DNA of 38,737 nucleotides from Limisphaerales bacterium (GTDB lineage Bacteria > Verrucomicrobiota > Verrucomicrobiia > Limisphaerales > JAKEEH01): the NCBI GenBank assembly GCA_022616725.1, contig JAKEEH010000391.1, positions 1 through 38,737 of the forward strand, read 5' to 3'. The position numbers were made by a program, and so were the translations under genes. Below the pieces are notes generated by a model. The model saw only the letters and a program-made list of their open reading frames with translations, was not told the origin of the DNA and made no database searches. Below are positions 25,960 through 34,573 of this stretch, piece by piece (position 1 is the stretch's first letter; each line of letters opens with the position of its first letter).

Positions 25960-26985
25960 CTAAGCGAAAAGCGGCCGCAGATAATAGACCCACCACGCTG
26001 CCGTCTCGCGAGCAAGCAGGTAGGGCGTTTGGCGAAGCACGTACGATTCCCGGGCGGGGATCGTGTAAACCTCCAGGCCGCTGCGCTGGTACGCCATTTT
26101 GATTCGCGGCAAATGGAAGTAATGACTGACCGCGAGGACACGCCCGGTCGCATGGGAGCGCAGAAACGCCACCGTGCTGTCCACCGTGGCCTGTGTGCTC
26201 ACGCCCTTCGCATCAAGAATAATGTCCTCGTCCTTCACTCCCCGAGCTATCGCGGCGCGACGCATCGACTCCGTCTCGTGAATGGACCCGTCGCCAGGGC
26301 CGCCAGAAAAAATAAGCTTTGACACCGTGCCCGCGCGATAGAGAGCGCACGCCGTGTTGACCCGATCCGCCAACGCATCCGATGGCCGGCCATCGGCGTA
26401 AGCGCGCGCGCCGAACACGACCGCGATGTTACCCGCTCTTCGGTAGTCGGTCTTCCCGAAGAAAAACATCTGTGCCAGCGGGAATAATAGCGCCCACAAC
26501 GCGGACCAAGCGAGGACCACGAGCCAGACGGCGCGAGAACGGGCAGCGACATTCGATTTCAACCTCCAGAAGAGGATGGTAAGAAATGCCGCGATCAAAA
26601 ATGACAAGGGCACGGGCACCCCGGCTTGCATGCGATTCTGGGTCAACAGGACGTAGAAGGTGACGCCGTTGATCAGAGCAACGACGGCCAGAATCGCAGC
26701 AATCGACAACGTGAAAATTCGGCGTCCGGGGCTCATGGCCGGCCTGATTGCGAACGCGAGCAGCGCCAATGAACTCAACATTAGAAACGGCCACCAGATG
26801 AACGAAGGAAGCGCATCCGCGGAAATCCACCATTGAGTAGCGTCCAAACGAGGCGCGCGGGCCCGTGCCATAATATTCAGAAATGTAAACCCGCCGAAGA
26901 AGGCGGCGGCCCCACGAACCGCGCCGTTGGTGAAAGTGGCCTTCCTTGAATGTCGTTCGTCCGGTATTAACAAGCACGCTCTCAT
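25960..26985 (-). CDS. YdcF/ElyC family (DUF218) membrane protein
   Basis: A 341-residue protein with about four to five N-terminal membrane segments (residues 25-175) and a C-terminal DUF218 domain. That domain starts NIAVVFGARAYADGRPSDALADRV and includes LIFSGGPGDGSIHETESMRR, GVKDEDIILDAKGVSTQATV and VLAVSHYFHLPRIKMAY. In E. coli, ElyC is linked to peptidoglycan and lipid-carrier metabolism; SanA and YdcF share the fold. A role at the cell envelope is likely, the exact reaction unknown. The start ATG at 26985 lacks a clear ribosome site; a start some 38 codons later is possible. The 202-base gap to the MFS gene shows nothing I can name. Confidence 0.8.
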   Translation of the reverse strand: MRACLLIPDERHSRKATFTNGAVRGAAAFFGGFTFLNIMARARAPRLDATQWWISADALPSFIWWPFLMLSSLALLAFAIRPAMSPGRRIFTLSIAAILAVVALINGVTFYVLLTQNRMQAGVPVPLSFLIAAFLTILFWRLKSNVAARSRAVWLVVLAWSALWALLFPLAQMFFFGKTDYRRAGNIAVVFGARAYADGRPSDALADRVNTACALYRAGTVSKLIFSGGPGDGSIHETESMRRAAIARGVKDEDIILDAKGVSTQATVDSTVAFLRSHATGRVLAVSHYFHLPRIKMAYQRSGLEVYTIPARESYVLRQTPYLLARETAAWWVYYLRPLFA

Positions 26986-27039
26986 AGATGGATTTCATTT
27001 TACGCGCTGCGGCTCTTGTTCCAGCCGCGTCGCGCCGTT

Positions 27040-29052
27040 CTATTCCAATATCAAGGTCTGCTCGCCGAAGATCTCATACCAACCGGTGAGTGACGTCAAT
27101 TCGCTCTTCACACGGTCCGACGCATTCACAAATCGCACCGGACGGGGCGCGATCAGCGCGGTGATATGTTTGATGTCAAAGGCTTCGAGCAACCCGAAGC
27201 AAAACAGTTCAGGCGTGCGATCCACAGAACCATTCTGCTCGATGATCTCCTTTAAGCTTCCCATAGCGCCGCTCAGGCGAAGCGCAGAGACTTTCGGCTC
27301 AAGCGCCGCAGCCGCAAGCGCGAACGTGCTGGCGCGCGGACCGACGGCTTGCAGTGTCACTGGTCCGCCATGAGTGTCGGCCCACTGGGCAATGGCGGCG
27401 ACCTGGCTGGCCTGAAGGCCCAGTGGACGGTCGCCAACGGCCGAGAGCAGCAGCGCAAACAGGAAATCGTGGCTCCGAATCTTTGATTCGCCGAAATAGA
27501 ACGGGTCAACCGCGAGCACTCGCTGGCCGTCATCAATTAATTTCCTTGCCTCTGCGGCCACGCTCCGCCGGCCGTGGTCCGCGACGAGGATCGTCGTGCC
27601 TTTCGGCACACTAGTCCGCAGTTCGATGGCCGGCACTGTCCATTGATCGTCCACGCGAAATCGCCACAAGACGGCTTCAATCCCGTCTTGCTTCAAGGTG
27701 TGGACGCGTTCGGCGGTGGCGCGCGAGTGCCGCGCACGCAGGATTTCGCGCAGGCGCGGGCGATTCTTCTCCTGCCAGCGTTCCGCCGCGGATTTGCTCG
27801 CGGGCAATTTGGACTGGCGCGGCAGTTCGCGGCTGAGTTCCAGGGCGATGCTGTTGAAGTTCCCGTTATTGGGCGGCAGATCAACGATCAGTTCTTCGTG
27901 CGTTTTCACTTCAGCGTCACACGGCATTTCCAGAGTTGTATAGACGTCGTTTTCGGAGCAAAAAAAAGTTCCAAGCATGCGATAAAATGCCTCGCGATTG
28001 TCCTGGCCAAAGTTGTGATCGCCGGGGTGAAAATTGACGTGCACGCGGAGGGCATCCTCGCGGCCGTAGAGCTTAAATATTGGCGTTGCAGCCTCGAGCA
28101 GCGGCCCTATCGCGTGAGGCGATGCAAAGCAACAACTATCCTTCGCGTTAAACGTCAGCAGGGTCGGGCGCGGCGCCATCATCGCGGTGAGGTGCGCGTA
28201 ATCGGTCACTGTGCCGAGGTCGCAGGGTGTTTGTTCCGAATCGCCAAGGTCCGACAAGTGCCGCGCCCTCGTGCGAAAGCTGGAGTATCCGGCGACCGGG
28301 TTGGCCAGCGTCACGCGGGTGTCAAGGGAACTGATGAAGATGGTCTGCCAGCCTCCGCCCGACAGTCCTGAGACGGCAACGCGCGCCGGGTCCGCGTGCT
28401 TATGTGCCAGCAAAATGTCCAGCCCGCGAGCCATCGCGAGGTAAAACGGAGCCAAACCGCTGGTGCCGCAGAGATCGAGCTGGTTCATCCGGTAGTGCTG
28501 ATAATTGGTCGAGCGCAGTTGCCCCATGCCGAGCCATTCCGGGTTGAGCGCGATGATCCCGCGCCGGGCCTGGTTAATGCAGCGGATTTGCTTATACGGC
28601 ACGGATTTGCCAATGCCTTCGTGACCGTTGACGTTCAGCGACACCGGCGCTTTGCCAACCAGGTCTTCAGGCTCATACAGCACCGCTGGTATCCACAAGC
28701 CAGGCACGGCTTCGTAACGCAGCTTCCGGATGCGATACCCGGATCCGCCGGGAATCTCCCCAAGCCATTCGACCCGTGTTTTAAGTTTGCGCCATTCGGC
28801 TGCCTTGCCGCGAAACACCACAGTTTTCAGCGTGTCTTCTCGCATTTCGCGCGCGACTCTTTCCCATTCGGCGACTGTGCTGACATTGGGCATCAGGGGC
28901 ACGCGGCGTTCGGTGTAATCCTGGATTTCAGCCAATGGCAGGTTCGAATCGATAATTGATCGGCACAGCAGTTCAGAGATTTTACTGACCTCACTTCCGA
29001 AGCCGGGAAAGCAAGTCACCAAAATCAGAGGAATCAGTTGAGACGTGCGCAT
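27040..29052 (-). CDS. Acetylxylan-esterase-like double alpha/beta hydrolase
   Basis: A 670-residue exported protein (signal peptide MRTSQLIPLILVTCFPGFGS) with two hydrolase-like halves. The first has the nucleophile elbow SGLSGGGWQ (S231), an acid region around LYGREDALRV and the histidine in NFHPGDHNFG. The second half (from about residue 460) has the framework ILVADHGRRSV and AVDPFYFGES, but the elbow position reads AVGPRASTF, with no serine in a G-x-S-x-G setting, so it is probably inactive. This double architecture is common in Planctomycetota and Verrucomicrobiota and is usually annotated acetylxylan esterase. The likely role is removal of acyl groups from plant or microbial polysaccharide in the periplasm. 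Confidence 0.8.
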   Translation of the reverse strand: MRTSQLIPLILVTCFPGFGSEVSKISELLCRSIIDSNLPLAEIQDYTERRVPLMPNVSTVAEWERVAREMREDTLKTVVFRGKAAEWRKLKTRVEWLGEIPGGSGYRIRKLRYEAVPGLWIPAVLYEPEDLVGKAPVSLNVNGHEGIGKSVPYKQIRCINQARRGIIALNPEWLGMGQLRSTNYQHYRMNQLDLCGTSGLAPFYLAMARGLDILLAHKHADPARVAVSGLSGGGWQTIFISSLDTRVTLANPVAGYSSFRTRARHLSDLGDSEQTPCDLGTVTDYAHLTAMMAPRPTLLTFNAKDSCCFASPHAIGPLLEAATPIFKLYGREDALRVHVNFHPGDHNFGQDNREAFYRMLGTFFCSENDVYTTLEMPCDAEVKTHEELIVDLPPNNGNFNSIALELSRELPRQSKLPASKSAAERWQEKNRPRLREILRARHSRATAERVHTLKQDGIEAVLWRFRVDDQWTVPAIELRTSVPKGTTILVADHGRRSVAAEARKLIDDGQRVLAVDPFYFGESKIRSHDFLFALLLSAVGDRPLGLQASQVAAIAQWADTHGGPVTLQAVGPRASTFALAAAALEPKVSALRLSGAMGSLKEIIEQNGSVDRTPELFCFGLLEAFDIKHITALIAPRPVRFVNASDRVKSELTSLTGWYEIFGEQTLILE

Positions 29053-29107
29053 GCCTCAGTTTCGCGACGGTGAGCTATCCAATCAATGATTTCGTTCAGC
29101 GCTTGAC

Positions 29108-29842
29108 TTACCGATGAGTTTCCGTTGGAAACAACTGCGGGTAATCCGTCAAGATTTGCTCGATGTTTTCCGCCGTCACAAGAAGGAATCGGTCCTCGAA
29201 TCTCAACGGACCAGCTACTTTCGAAAGCTCGGCAGTATCCGGCCTGTATAAGACAAACGCCGCCAACTTCCCGCTCACCACCGCTTGCTTGACGGCTGCG
29301 GTATTTCCGACAGGACGCAAATCCGGCAACAGCAGAGCAAACTTCGGCCGCTCGTCTGTCCAGCAGCGAACCCGATCCAGCCTCGCCGGCAGTCCCACGA
29401 GGCTGATCACCACATCGCAGTTCGGATGCTGCGAGATCAGCTTGTCAAAAGCGTCTTCGGCCACGAGATAACTCAGAGGGGTCGTCGTTTCGGCGTCGAT
29501 GAAAACAGCGCGCGGATCCAATTGCGCTTCCGGCTTTAATTCCGGAAACACAACGGCTTCCACCCTCGCTCGCCTTCCCAATCCAGCTCTCACGCCGGCG
29601 ACTCCGGCCTTTTCCATCGCCAGGATTTCTCGCGCGACGCCATCTCGTTGCGTGAACGGATTTGAAACGACGATTGCTCGATGGCCCGGAAACTTCCGGG
29701 CGAGATACTCCGCGAGTTTCCGTGTCGCCAATTCCCGCGCCGCCAACGCCTCGTCGTGGGGACTCGATCTGAGAAGCCACCAGGTCGCCCCCACCCCGAT
29801 GACAGCTAACAAGAGGATGATGATCCAAAGCGACCGTTTCAT
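29108..29842 (-). CDS. Membrane-anchored periplasmic protein of unknown function
   Basis: A 244-residue protein with one N-terminal anchor (SLWIIILLLAVIGVGATWWLL) and a soluble domain. The domain has alternating strands and helices (AIVVSNPFTQRDGVAREI; AVFIDAETTTPLSYLV; NCDVVISLVGLPARL; KFALLLPDLRPVGNTAAVKQ), in the style of a Rossmann-like or periplasmic binding fold. I do not recognise the family. It follows the pseudopilin gene by 12 bases on the same strand, so the two are probably co-transcribed. Confidence 0.7.
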   Translation of the reverse strand: MKRSLWIIILLLAVIGVGATWWLLRSSPHDEALAARELATRKLAEYLARKFPGHRAIVVSNPFTQRDGVAREILAMEKAGVAGVRAGLGRRARVEAVVFPELKPEAQLDPRAVFIDAETTTPLSYLVAEDAFDKLISQHPNCDVVISLVGLPARLDRVRCWTDERPKFALLLPDLRPVGNTAAVKQAVVSGKLAAFVLYRPDTAELSKVAGPLRFEDRFLLVTAENIEQILTDYPQLFPTETHR

Positions 29843-29854
29843 TCCGGCCCAGTT

Positions 29855-30505
29855 TTAGTCGAAATATCCGACTGCCGTGTCCGGCCCGTACTCAGCGTTG
29901 ATTCCCAATCCTTCCAGCCGCGGCTTATTGCAAGCTTCGACGTGCCCATCCAGGAACAGGCCGTTCGCCCTTCCAAAGTGCCGCGCATGAATCAACCGTA
30001 ATGCCGAGCTCACGTTGAACTTATAGTAATTGTAGGCCGTGTAACCGCCCTGCGCTTGGCTCGTCGTGTCCCCGACAAGCAGGTATTCACTCGGATCGCC
30101 CGCCGAATCCACACGGAAGAACACGCGTCCGGGACCACTGGCGCTTTGCGGCGGAGGGTCAACGCGTATCCCATAAACCGTGATCCAGTTCTTAAACCGG
30201 AACGGTTTGTAGTCCGGGCAAACAAAAACGTCCGACGCGCCCAGTCCCACATTCGTCGCGAGAATCGTGGCCCACGTATTCGATCCCGGGATCAACGCGT
30301 CGAGCTGCAGCACGCCCTCGCTGTCCTGCAGATAAAGCTGCGTCGCGACGCCGATTTGTTTCAGATTGCTGAGGCACTGTGTGTTCCGGGCGCGCTTTTT
30401 CGCGCTCGCAATCGCGGGCATGAGCAGGCTCGCCAGGATGGCAATCACTGCCATCACGACCAACAACTCGATCAATGTAAAGGCGGCTCGGGATTCGCGC
30501 TGCAT
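29855..30505 (-). CDS. Prepilin-type cleavage/methylation protein (pseudopilin, DGHVE type)
   Basis: A 216-residue protein with class III signal [32 protein letters not shown], the textbook FTLIELLVV core with glutamate at +5. It is followed by [24 protein letters not shown] and, near the end, [13 protein letters not shown]. This architecture is found in very many copies per genome in Verrucomicrobiota and Planctomycetota; the exact role of most copies is unknown. It is divergent from the MBOAT gene, with 90 bases between the two starts, and is followed by a membrane-anchored unknown. Confidence 0.9.
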   Translation of the reverse strand: MQRESRAAFTLIELLVVMAVIAILASLLMPAIASAKKRARNTQCLSNLKQIGVATQLYLQDSEGVLQLDALIPGSNTWATILATNVGLGASDVFVCPDYKPFRFKNWITVYGIRVDPPPQSASGPGRVFFRVDSAGDPSEYLLVGDTTSQAQGGYTAYNYYKFNVSSALRLIHARHFGRANGLFLDGHVEACNKPRLEGLGINAEYGPDTAVGYFD

Positions 30506-30595
30506 CCGTTCAAACGAATTATTCTGTGGCTTGTCACAATGAATCTCTTTTAGACTATCTCAAAATGCTCGTGAGTCAATTTTGCCGCTTCGCTC

Positions 30596-32170
30596 ATGCT
30601 CTTTAATTCCGGCGTTTTCCTGAAATTTTTTCTTGCCTTTCTTCTTCTTTATTGGCTGGTCCGCAATCACCTCCGCGCGCGCAACATCCTGATCGTCGTT
30701 GCCAGCTACGTCTTTTACGGCTGGTGGGATTACCGTTTCCTCGTCCTGATTCTCTTTTCCAGCACGCTCGATTACTTCGTCGGCCTCGGCATCGACCGCC
30801 ACAACGAGCCTGCCAAACGCAAGCTCTGGCTCGCTTTCAGCATCGTCGCAAACCTCGGGATCCTTGGCTTCTTCAAGTACTACGATTTCTTCGTCACGTC
30901 TTTTGCCGATTTGTTGCGCAGCCTCAACATTCCGTTCAAAACAGCCACGCTCGGAATCATTCTTCCCGTCGGCATCTCCTTCTACACCTTTCAGGCCATG
31001 AGCTACACCATTGACGTGTATCGCCGAAACGTCCCGGCTTGCCGCACCTTCATTAACTTCCTCGCCTTTGTCTCCTTCTTCCCTCAACTCGTCGCAGGCC
31101 CCATTGAGCGCGCCAGCCACCTCCTGCCTCAATTCGAGCGCGCGCGCAGCATTGACCAGCGCATGCTCAAGGAAGGTCTGTGGTTGATCCTGTGGGGCAT
31201 GTTCAAAAAGGTCGTCATCGCCGACAACCTCGATCCGCTCGTGACGATGGTTTATCAGCATCCGATCTATTCCGCGCCGGCAGTCCTCTTCGCGACCATT
31301 GCTTTCGGGTTCCAGATTTACTGCGATTTTTCCGGTTACTCGGACATTGCCCGCGGCACCGCCCGCGTCCTCGGCTTTGACATCATGGTCAACTTTAATT
31401 TGCCCTACTTTGCCGCCAGCATACGCGAGTTTTGGCGTCGCTGGCACATCAGCCTTTCTACATGGCTCCGCGACTACCTGTATATCAGCCTTGGCGGCAA
31501 TCGCTGCGGCGAAGCTCAAACCTACCTGAACCTCTTCATCACGATGCTCCTCGGCGGACTCTGGCACGGCGCAGCCTGGAATTTTCTATTATGGGGCGCA
31601 TGGCACGGCGGCGGTCTCATTCTTCACCGCGCGCTCACGTCAAAAACCAACCTGCCCACTGGAAGCCCACTCCCTGCCTTTCACGATTCAACGATTCAGC
31701 CGCCTAACGAGTCCGCGGCCCGGCCCTCTGCCGCTTCAACCCTTCAACCCTTCAACGGTTCACCCCTTCAGCCACGGAACGATCCAACGTTTCAACGCTT
31801 CGGCGCTTTGCCGGTTCATCGCTTTAACGGCTTAACGGTTCAACGGATCCTCTGGTGGCTTGTCACCATGCTCTTCGTCTTCTACGGCTGGCTGCTTTTC
31901 CGCGCACAATCTTTCGACCAGATTGTAGCGATGACGGCCTCTCTGGGTCACTGGTCACCGCCCGCTTGGATTGGCAGCTACATAATCAACCTCGCCGCGT
32001 TCTCGGTGCCCCTGGTGTTGATGGAATTCTGGCAAGCCCGCTCGCAAAAACTCCTCGCGCCCCTTGCCTTGCCCGGATGGTCCAGAGCCATCCTGCAAGG
32101 CAGCCTGTTGCTCGCGATCATTTTGTTTTGGGAGCGCAAAGAAATTCCGTTTATCTATTTCCAATTTTAG
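30596..32170 (+). CDS. AlgI-like MBOAT O-acyltransferase with a repeat-encoded insertion
   Basis: A 524-residue multispanning O-acyltransferase that would move acyl groups (typically acetyl) across the inner membrane to an exported glycan. It has the opening MLFNSGVFLKFFLAFLLLYW, YTFQAMSYTIDVYRR, FFPQLVAGPIERASHLLPQF, IYCDFSGYSDIARG, WRRWHISLSTWLRDYLYI (H284) and GGLWHGAAWNF with the conserved active-site H324. Residues about 361-416 are not normal MBOAT sequence. They are encoded by 21 in-phase 8-base repeat units (31677-31844) and sit in the loop before the last helices (ILWWLVTMLFVFYGWLLF). The insertion is 168 bases, so the frame is kept. The SGNH partner starts 4 bases downstream. Confidence 0.92.
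   Translation: MLFNSGVFLKFFLAFLLLYWLVRNHLRARNILIVVASYVFYGWWDYRFLVLILFSSTLDYFVGLGIDRHNEPAKRKLWLAFSIVANLGILGFFKYYDFFVTSFADLLRSLNIPFKTATLGIILPVGISFYTFQAMSYTIDVYRRNVPACRTFINFLAFVSFFPQLVAGPIERASHLLPQFERARSIDQRMLKEGLWLILWGMFKKVVIADNLDPLVTMVYQHPIYSAPAVLFATIAFGFQIYCDFSGYSDIARGTARVLGFDIMVNFNLPYFAASIREFWRRWHISLSTWLRDYLYISLGGNRCGEAQTYLNLFITMLLGGLWHGAAWNFLLWGAWHGGGLILHRALTSKTNLPTGSPLPAFHDSTIQPPNESAARPSAASTLQPFNGSPLQPRNDPTFQRFGALPVHRFNGLTVQRILWWLVTMLFVFYGWLLFRAQSFDQIVAMTASLGHWSPPAWIGSYIINLAAFSVPLVLMEFWQARSQKLLAPLALPGWSRAILQGSLLLAIILFWERKEIPFIYFQF
31677..31844. repeat. 8-base-period repeat inside the MBOAT gene, 21 units
   Basis: Starting at 31677, the sequence divides without slippage into 21 units of 8 bases ending at 31844. 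Most fit NNTTYAAC (e.g. GATTCAAC, CCTTCAAC, GGTTCACC, GCTTTAAC, GGTTCAAC); units 5-7 (31709-31732) are degenerate and GC-rich. Three units make 24 bases, so the protein shows an 8-residue period (TLQPFNGS, PLQPRNDP, TFQRFGAL, PVHRFNGL, TVQRILWW). The total of 168 bases equals 56 codons. Confidence 0.92.
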
Positions 32171-32174
32171 GCGT

Positions 32175-33206
32175 ATGCGCAGCCACACTTACGATTTTAG
32201 ACCTCGCGACCTGATTCGTCTCCTCGCCACCCCTGTTTTGCCGCTAGTCGCGTTTGCTGCGTTGATGCACTTGACCGCTTCGCTGCAACTCCTCCCCAAA
32301 CCCCGCGCCACCCTTGATGTGGACCGCACAATTCTCGTTCATCAGGCGGAGGCCAGTCGGTCCCGCGACAACGCGCGAGTATTGCTCCTTGGCGATTCTT
32401 CGTGCCTAATCGACGTCTCCGCTACCCAGCTTGGCGAGGAACTGCGCCAGCCCGTACTGAACCTCGGCACGCTCAGCTATCTCGATCTTAATGCGAATGC
32501 CAGACTGCTGCGGGAGTTCAACGCGGCGAATGCCAACCAGTTGATAATGGTCGTCCTGCTCATGCACCCCGAAGCCCTTCGCCGTCCCGCCCCGGAGGAA
32601 TATCACACCAGATTTCTCGAGAGCCTTCTGGGTGAAGCCCCTTCAACCCTTCACCCCTTCACCCCTTCAGCGAGTCAATCGCTTTACGATTCAACGATTC
32701 AACGATTTAACGATTTAACGATTCAGAAACTCCTCGGCCTGGAAATCTTCCGCGCCTGCATCCTAGCCCGCACTATTCCCACCCCGCTCTCGGGCGCCTA
32801 TGGCCGCCGCTATGGCTTCAGCTCGGATTTGGAACAGTCCTTGACCAAAAATCGCGGCAGCGCAGTCGATCCGGATCCCCGACGATTCGAAGGCAATGCT
32901 GAATACCGCCTCGCCCCGCAGCTCGAAGCGGCCAGTCGCGCTTTCAAGGCCGCGGTCCCCTCAACCGCAAAACTTGCTGTTGGCATTACGCCCGTCCCCG
33001 AAGGCTTCGCCCGGCAGGGCTACGCGGAACACCAACAGGCTATGCTTCGCCAATGGGCCGAGTGGCTGCAAGCCGACGTGGCTTTGTCGGATCTCCCAGC
33101 GACCCTCCCGGATCACCTTTTCACGAAAACCACTCACCTCAACGAAGCCGGCGCGAGGACCTATACCACACACCTCGCCCGCAGCCTCAACCGTCACTTG
33201 CCTTGA
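32175..33206 (+). CDS. SGNH-hydrolase-like partner of the MBOAT protein (AlgJ/DltD-like)
   Basis: A 343-residue protein with one N-terminal anchor (LLATPVLPLVAFAALMHL) and a periplasmic domain. The SGNH nucleophile block is LLLGDSSCLIDVS (S75) and a C-terminal block reads KTTHLNEAGA. In typical SGNH enzymes the last block is DxxHxN; here the aspartate position is lysine, so full activity is uncertain. The domain probably completes acyl transfer to the glycan after the MBOAT step. Residues about 156-185 are encoded by the 8-base-period repeat. The ATG at 32175 is 4 bases after the MBOAT stop; the frame upstream is a shadow. Confidence 0.8.
   Translation: MRSHTYDFRPRDLIRLLATPVLPLVAFAALMHLTASLQLLPKPRATLDVDRTILVHQAEASRSRDNARVLLLGDSSCLIDVSATQLGEELRQPVLNLGTLSYLDLNANARLLREFNAANANQLIMVVLLMHPEALRRPAPEEYHTRFLESLLGEAPSTLHPFTPSASQSLYDSTIQRFNDLTIQKLLGLEIFRACILARTIPTPLSGAYGRRYGFSSDLEQSLTKNRGSAVDPDPRRFEGNAEYRLAPQLEAASRAFKAAVPSTAKLAVGITPVPEGFARQGYAEHQQAMLRQWAEWLQADVALSDLPATLPDHLFTKTTHLNEAGARTYTTHLARSLNRHLP
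32640..32727. repeat. 8-base-period repeat inside the SGNH gene, 11 units
   Basis: Eleven in-phase 8-base units run from 32640 to 32727: first CCTTCAAC/CCTTCACC/CCTTCAGC types, then GATTCAAC and GATTTAAC types. It encodes about residues 156-185 of the SGNH protein with an 8-residue period (STLHPFTP, SASQSLYD, STIQRFND, LTIQKLLG). The neighbouring MBOAT gene carries the same unit 796 bases upstream. Confidence 0.92.
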
Positions 33207-33227
33207 TGAATGTCGTAAGATGGGTAC

Positions 33228-33261
33228 GGCGTTGATCTGAGGAAAACGCAGCAACGCCTTT
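33228..33261 (+). terminator. Weak possible terminator after the MBOAT-SGNH pair
   Basis: GGCGTTG (33228-33234) pairs with CAACGCC (33252-33258) across a 17-base loop and is followed by TTTA. It lies 21 bases after the SGNH gene, in the gap where it converges with the metallo-hydrolase gene. The long loop and short T-run make it a weak candidate. Confidence 0.3.
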
Positions 33262-33285
33262 AGCGGTTGCCGGCCCACCCACCGT

Positions 33286-34236
33286 TCAACCAATCACAAA
33301 CGTCTCTCCCACCGCCCGCCAGCCGATTCGCTCCGGCTCCAGCGCCGCTTCCAAACGCTCGAGCGGTTCTCCTCGCGGCTCTCGCCCTAAAGTGAAGGTC
33401 TTATGATGGATCGGCAGCAAATACTTCGCCCCGGCGTCATTTGCCATCTGCACCGATTGCTCAGGCGTGCAGTGTGAGCGCTCAAACGGTTTGTAAGAAC
33501 CGATCGGCATGATCGCCAGTTCGAACGGTCCATCGCTGCGCAGCGGCCGAAAATGCTCCGTCAACGCGGTGTCCCCGCCGAAAATGATCTTTTTGCCCTC
33601 TCGCGAAAGGACGTACCCGTTGTAACCGCGATACTTATCGTGCCGCCAGCGTGCGCCCCAATGACGCACTTCAAAAGCCTCGATCTGGATATCTCCATAC
33701 TGCGTCGCCACCGTCGTCTTTTCACCCCAGCCGAGTTCGGTCGGGCAGTTCATCGCCGAATCTGTCAACAGGTCACCCGTGCGGCGCGCCGTGACGGCTT
33801 TCGGGCCAGCCGGCAAGGCGTTCAGGGTCGGGATATCGAAATGATCGAAGTGAGCATGCGACAACAGCACGACATCGATTTTCGGCAATTCTTCGACTGC
33901 CAGCGCTGGCGCGATCAATCGCTTTGGACCAACGGTCCCCACGCCGACTGCGGCGCCGATCCGCGGCATCAACACCGGATCGGTCAAAATCGTGGCGCCG
34001 TAAAAATTCACCAGTACGCTGGCATGTCCGAGCCAGGCTGCCGTGATGGCGTTCGGGTTCCATTCGCTGGGTTTCGGGGTCGATTTGCAGCGCGCGATTG
34101 GCCGGCCAATCTCGTTCATAAACCCGCGGATAAACCGCGCGCCAAAAGCATCCGAACAGCCGGTCCAAACACCAGCCGTTCCCATCGCTCCCATGGCGAT
34201 GAACCGTCGTCGCGTTACGATATTCGTCTTCTTCAA
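33286..34236 (-). CDS. Tat-exported metallo-beta-lactamase-fold hydrolase (NAPE-PLD/UlaG-like)
   Basis: A 316-residue metal-dependent hydrolase. It has WLGHASVLVNFYGATILTDP near residue 70, the zinc motif SHAHFDHFD (HxHxDH at residues 127-132), later EVRHWGARW, IIFGGDTALTEHF and the C-terminal LLPIHHKTF. This fits the branch that includes NAPE-type phospholipase D and UlaG-like lactonases. I choose the TTG at 34236 as start: GGGAG lies six bases before it, and the N-terminus then reads as a Tat signal (TRRRFIAMG, twin arginine) with a possible lipobox cysteine (WTGC, residue 27). The frame is open another 49 codons to an ATG at 34383, which would bury the signal. It converges with the SGNH gene. 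Confidence 0.8.
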   Translation of the reverse strand: MKKTNIVTRRRFIAMGAMGTAGVWTGCSDAFGARFIRGFMNEIGRPIARCKSTPKPSEWNPNAITAAWLGHASVLVNFYGATILTDPVLMPRIGAAVGVGTVGPKRLIAPALAVEELPKIDVVLLSHAHFDHFDIPTLNALPAGPKAVTARRTGDLLTDSAMNCPTELGWGEKTTVATQYGDIQIEAFEVRHWGARWRHDKYRGYNGYVLSREGKKIIFGGDTALTEHFRPLRSDGPFELAIMPIGSYKPFERSHCTPEQSVQMANDAGAKYLLPIHHKTFTLGREPRGEPLERLEAALEPERIGWRAVGETFVIG

Positions 34237-34242
34237 AAATTT

Positions 34243-34247
34243 CTCCC
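34243..34247 (-). promoter_or_regulatory. Ribosome site that decides the TTG start of the Tat hydrolase
   Basis: GGGAG on the minus strand lies six bases before TTG at 34236-34234. The ATG 49 codons upstream has no comparable site. The 337-base gap from here to the glutathione peroxidase gene otherwise shows only a weak promoter for that gene. Confidence 0.5.
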
Positions 34248-34538
34248 AACAGGGGTAAAAATGACCGCGCAACTTACGCCAGAAATGCGTTCTTGCAATG
34301 GGCTCATACACAATTCTTTTCGGAGCAACCCGCGGACCAATTCCCCTTTTCGTTGCATCAACTTTGCCCCGATTGAAACCCATCTTGCCCGAAACACCCC
34401 GTTGGCGAAATCAGTACGTGCGCCGTTCTCGCGTACGCAGACGCGGAAAATTCATGTCGGCTTTCGAACTACAGAGTTTCCTGACAATTCAGGTTCGTTG
34501 CCGCCGAATTCAGAAGTCGGAAAAAATGAAATCGCAAT

Positions 34539-34566
34539 TTGACTTTCGGGGTTTCGTGGCAATACT
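34539..34566 (+). promoter_or_regulatory. Weak possible promoter of the glutathione peroxidase gene
   Basis: TTGACT (34539-34544), a 16-base spacer and AATACT (34561-34566). The start point would fall on or next to the ATG at 34574, which would make the message leaderless. No ribosome site is visible before this ATG, which agrees, but the -10 is only a 4-of-6 match. Confidence 0.3.
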
Positions 34567-34573
34567 CCCGCCG

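Noticed and set aside
30560-31567. 335-codon minus-strand frame opposite the MBOAT gene, very acidic
   Set aside because: The composition is that of antisense to a membrane protein; the MBOAT motifs on the other strand are complete.
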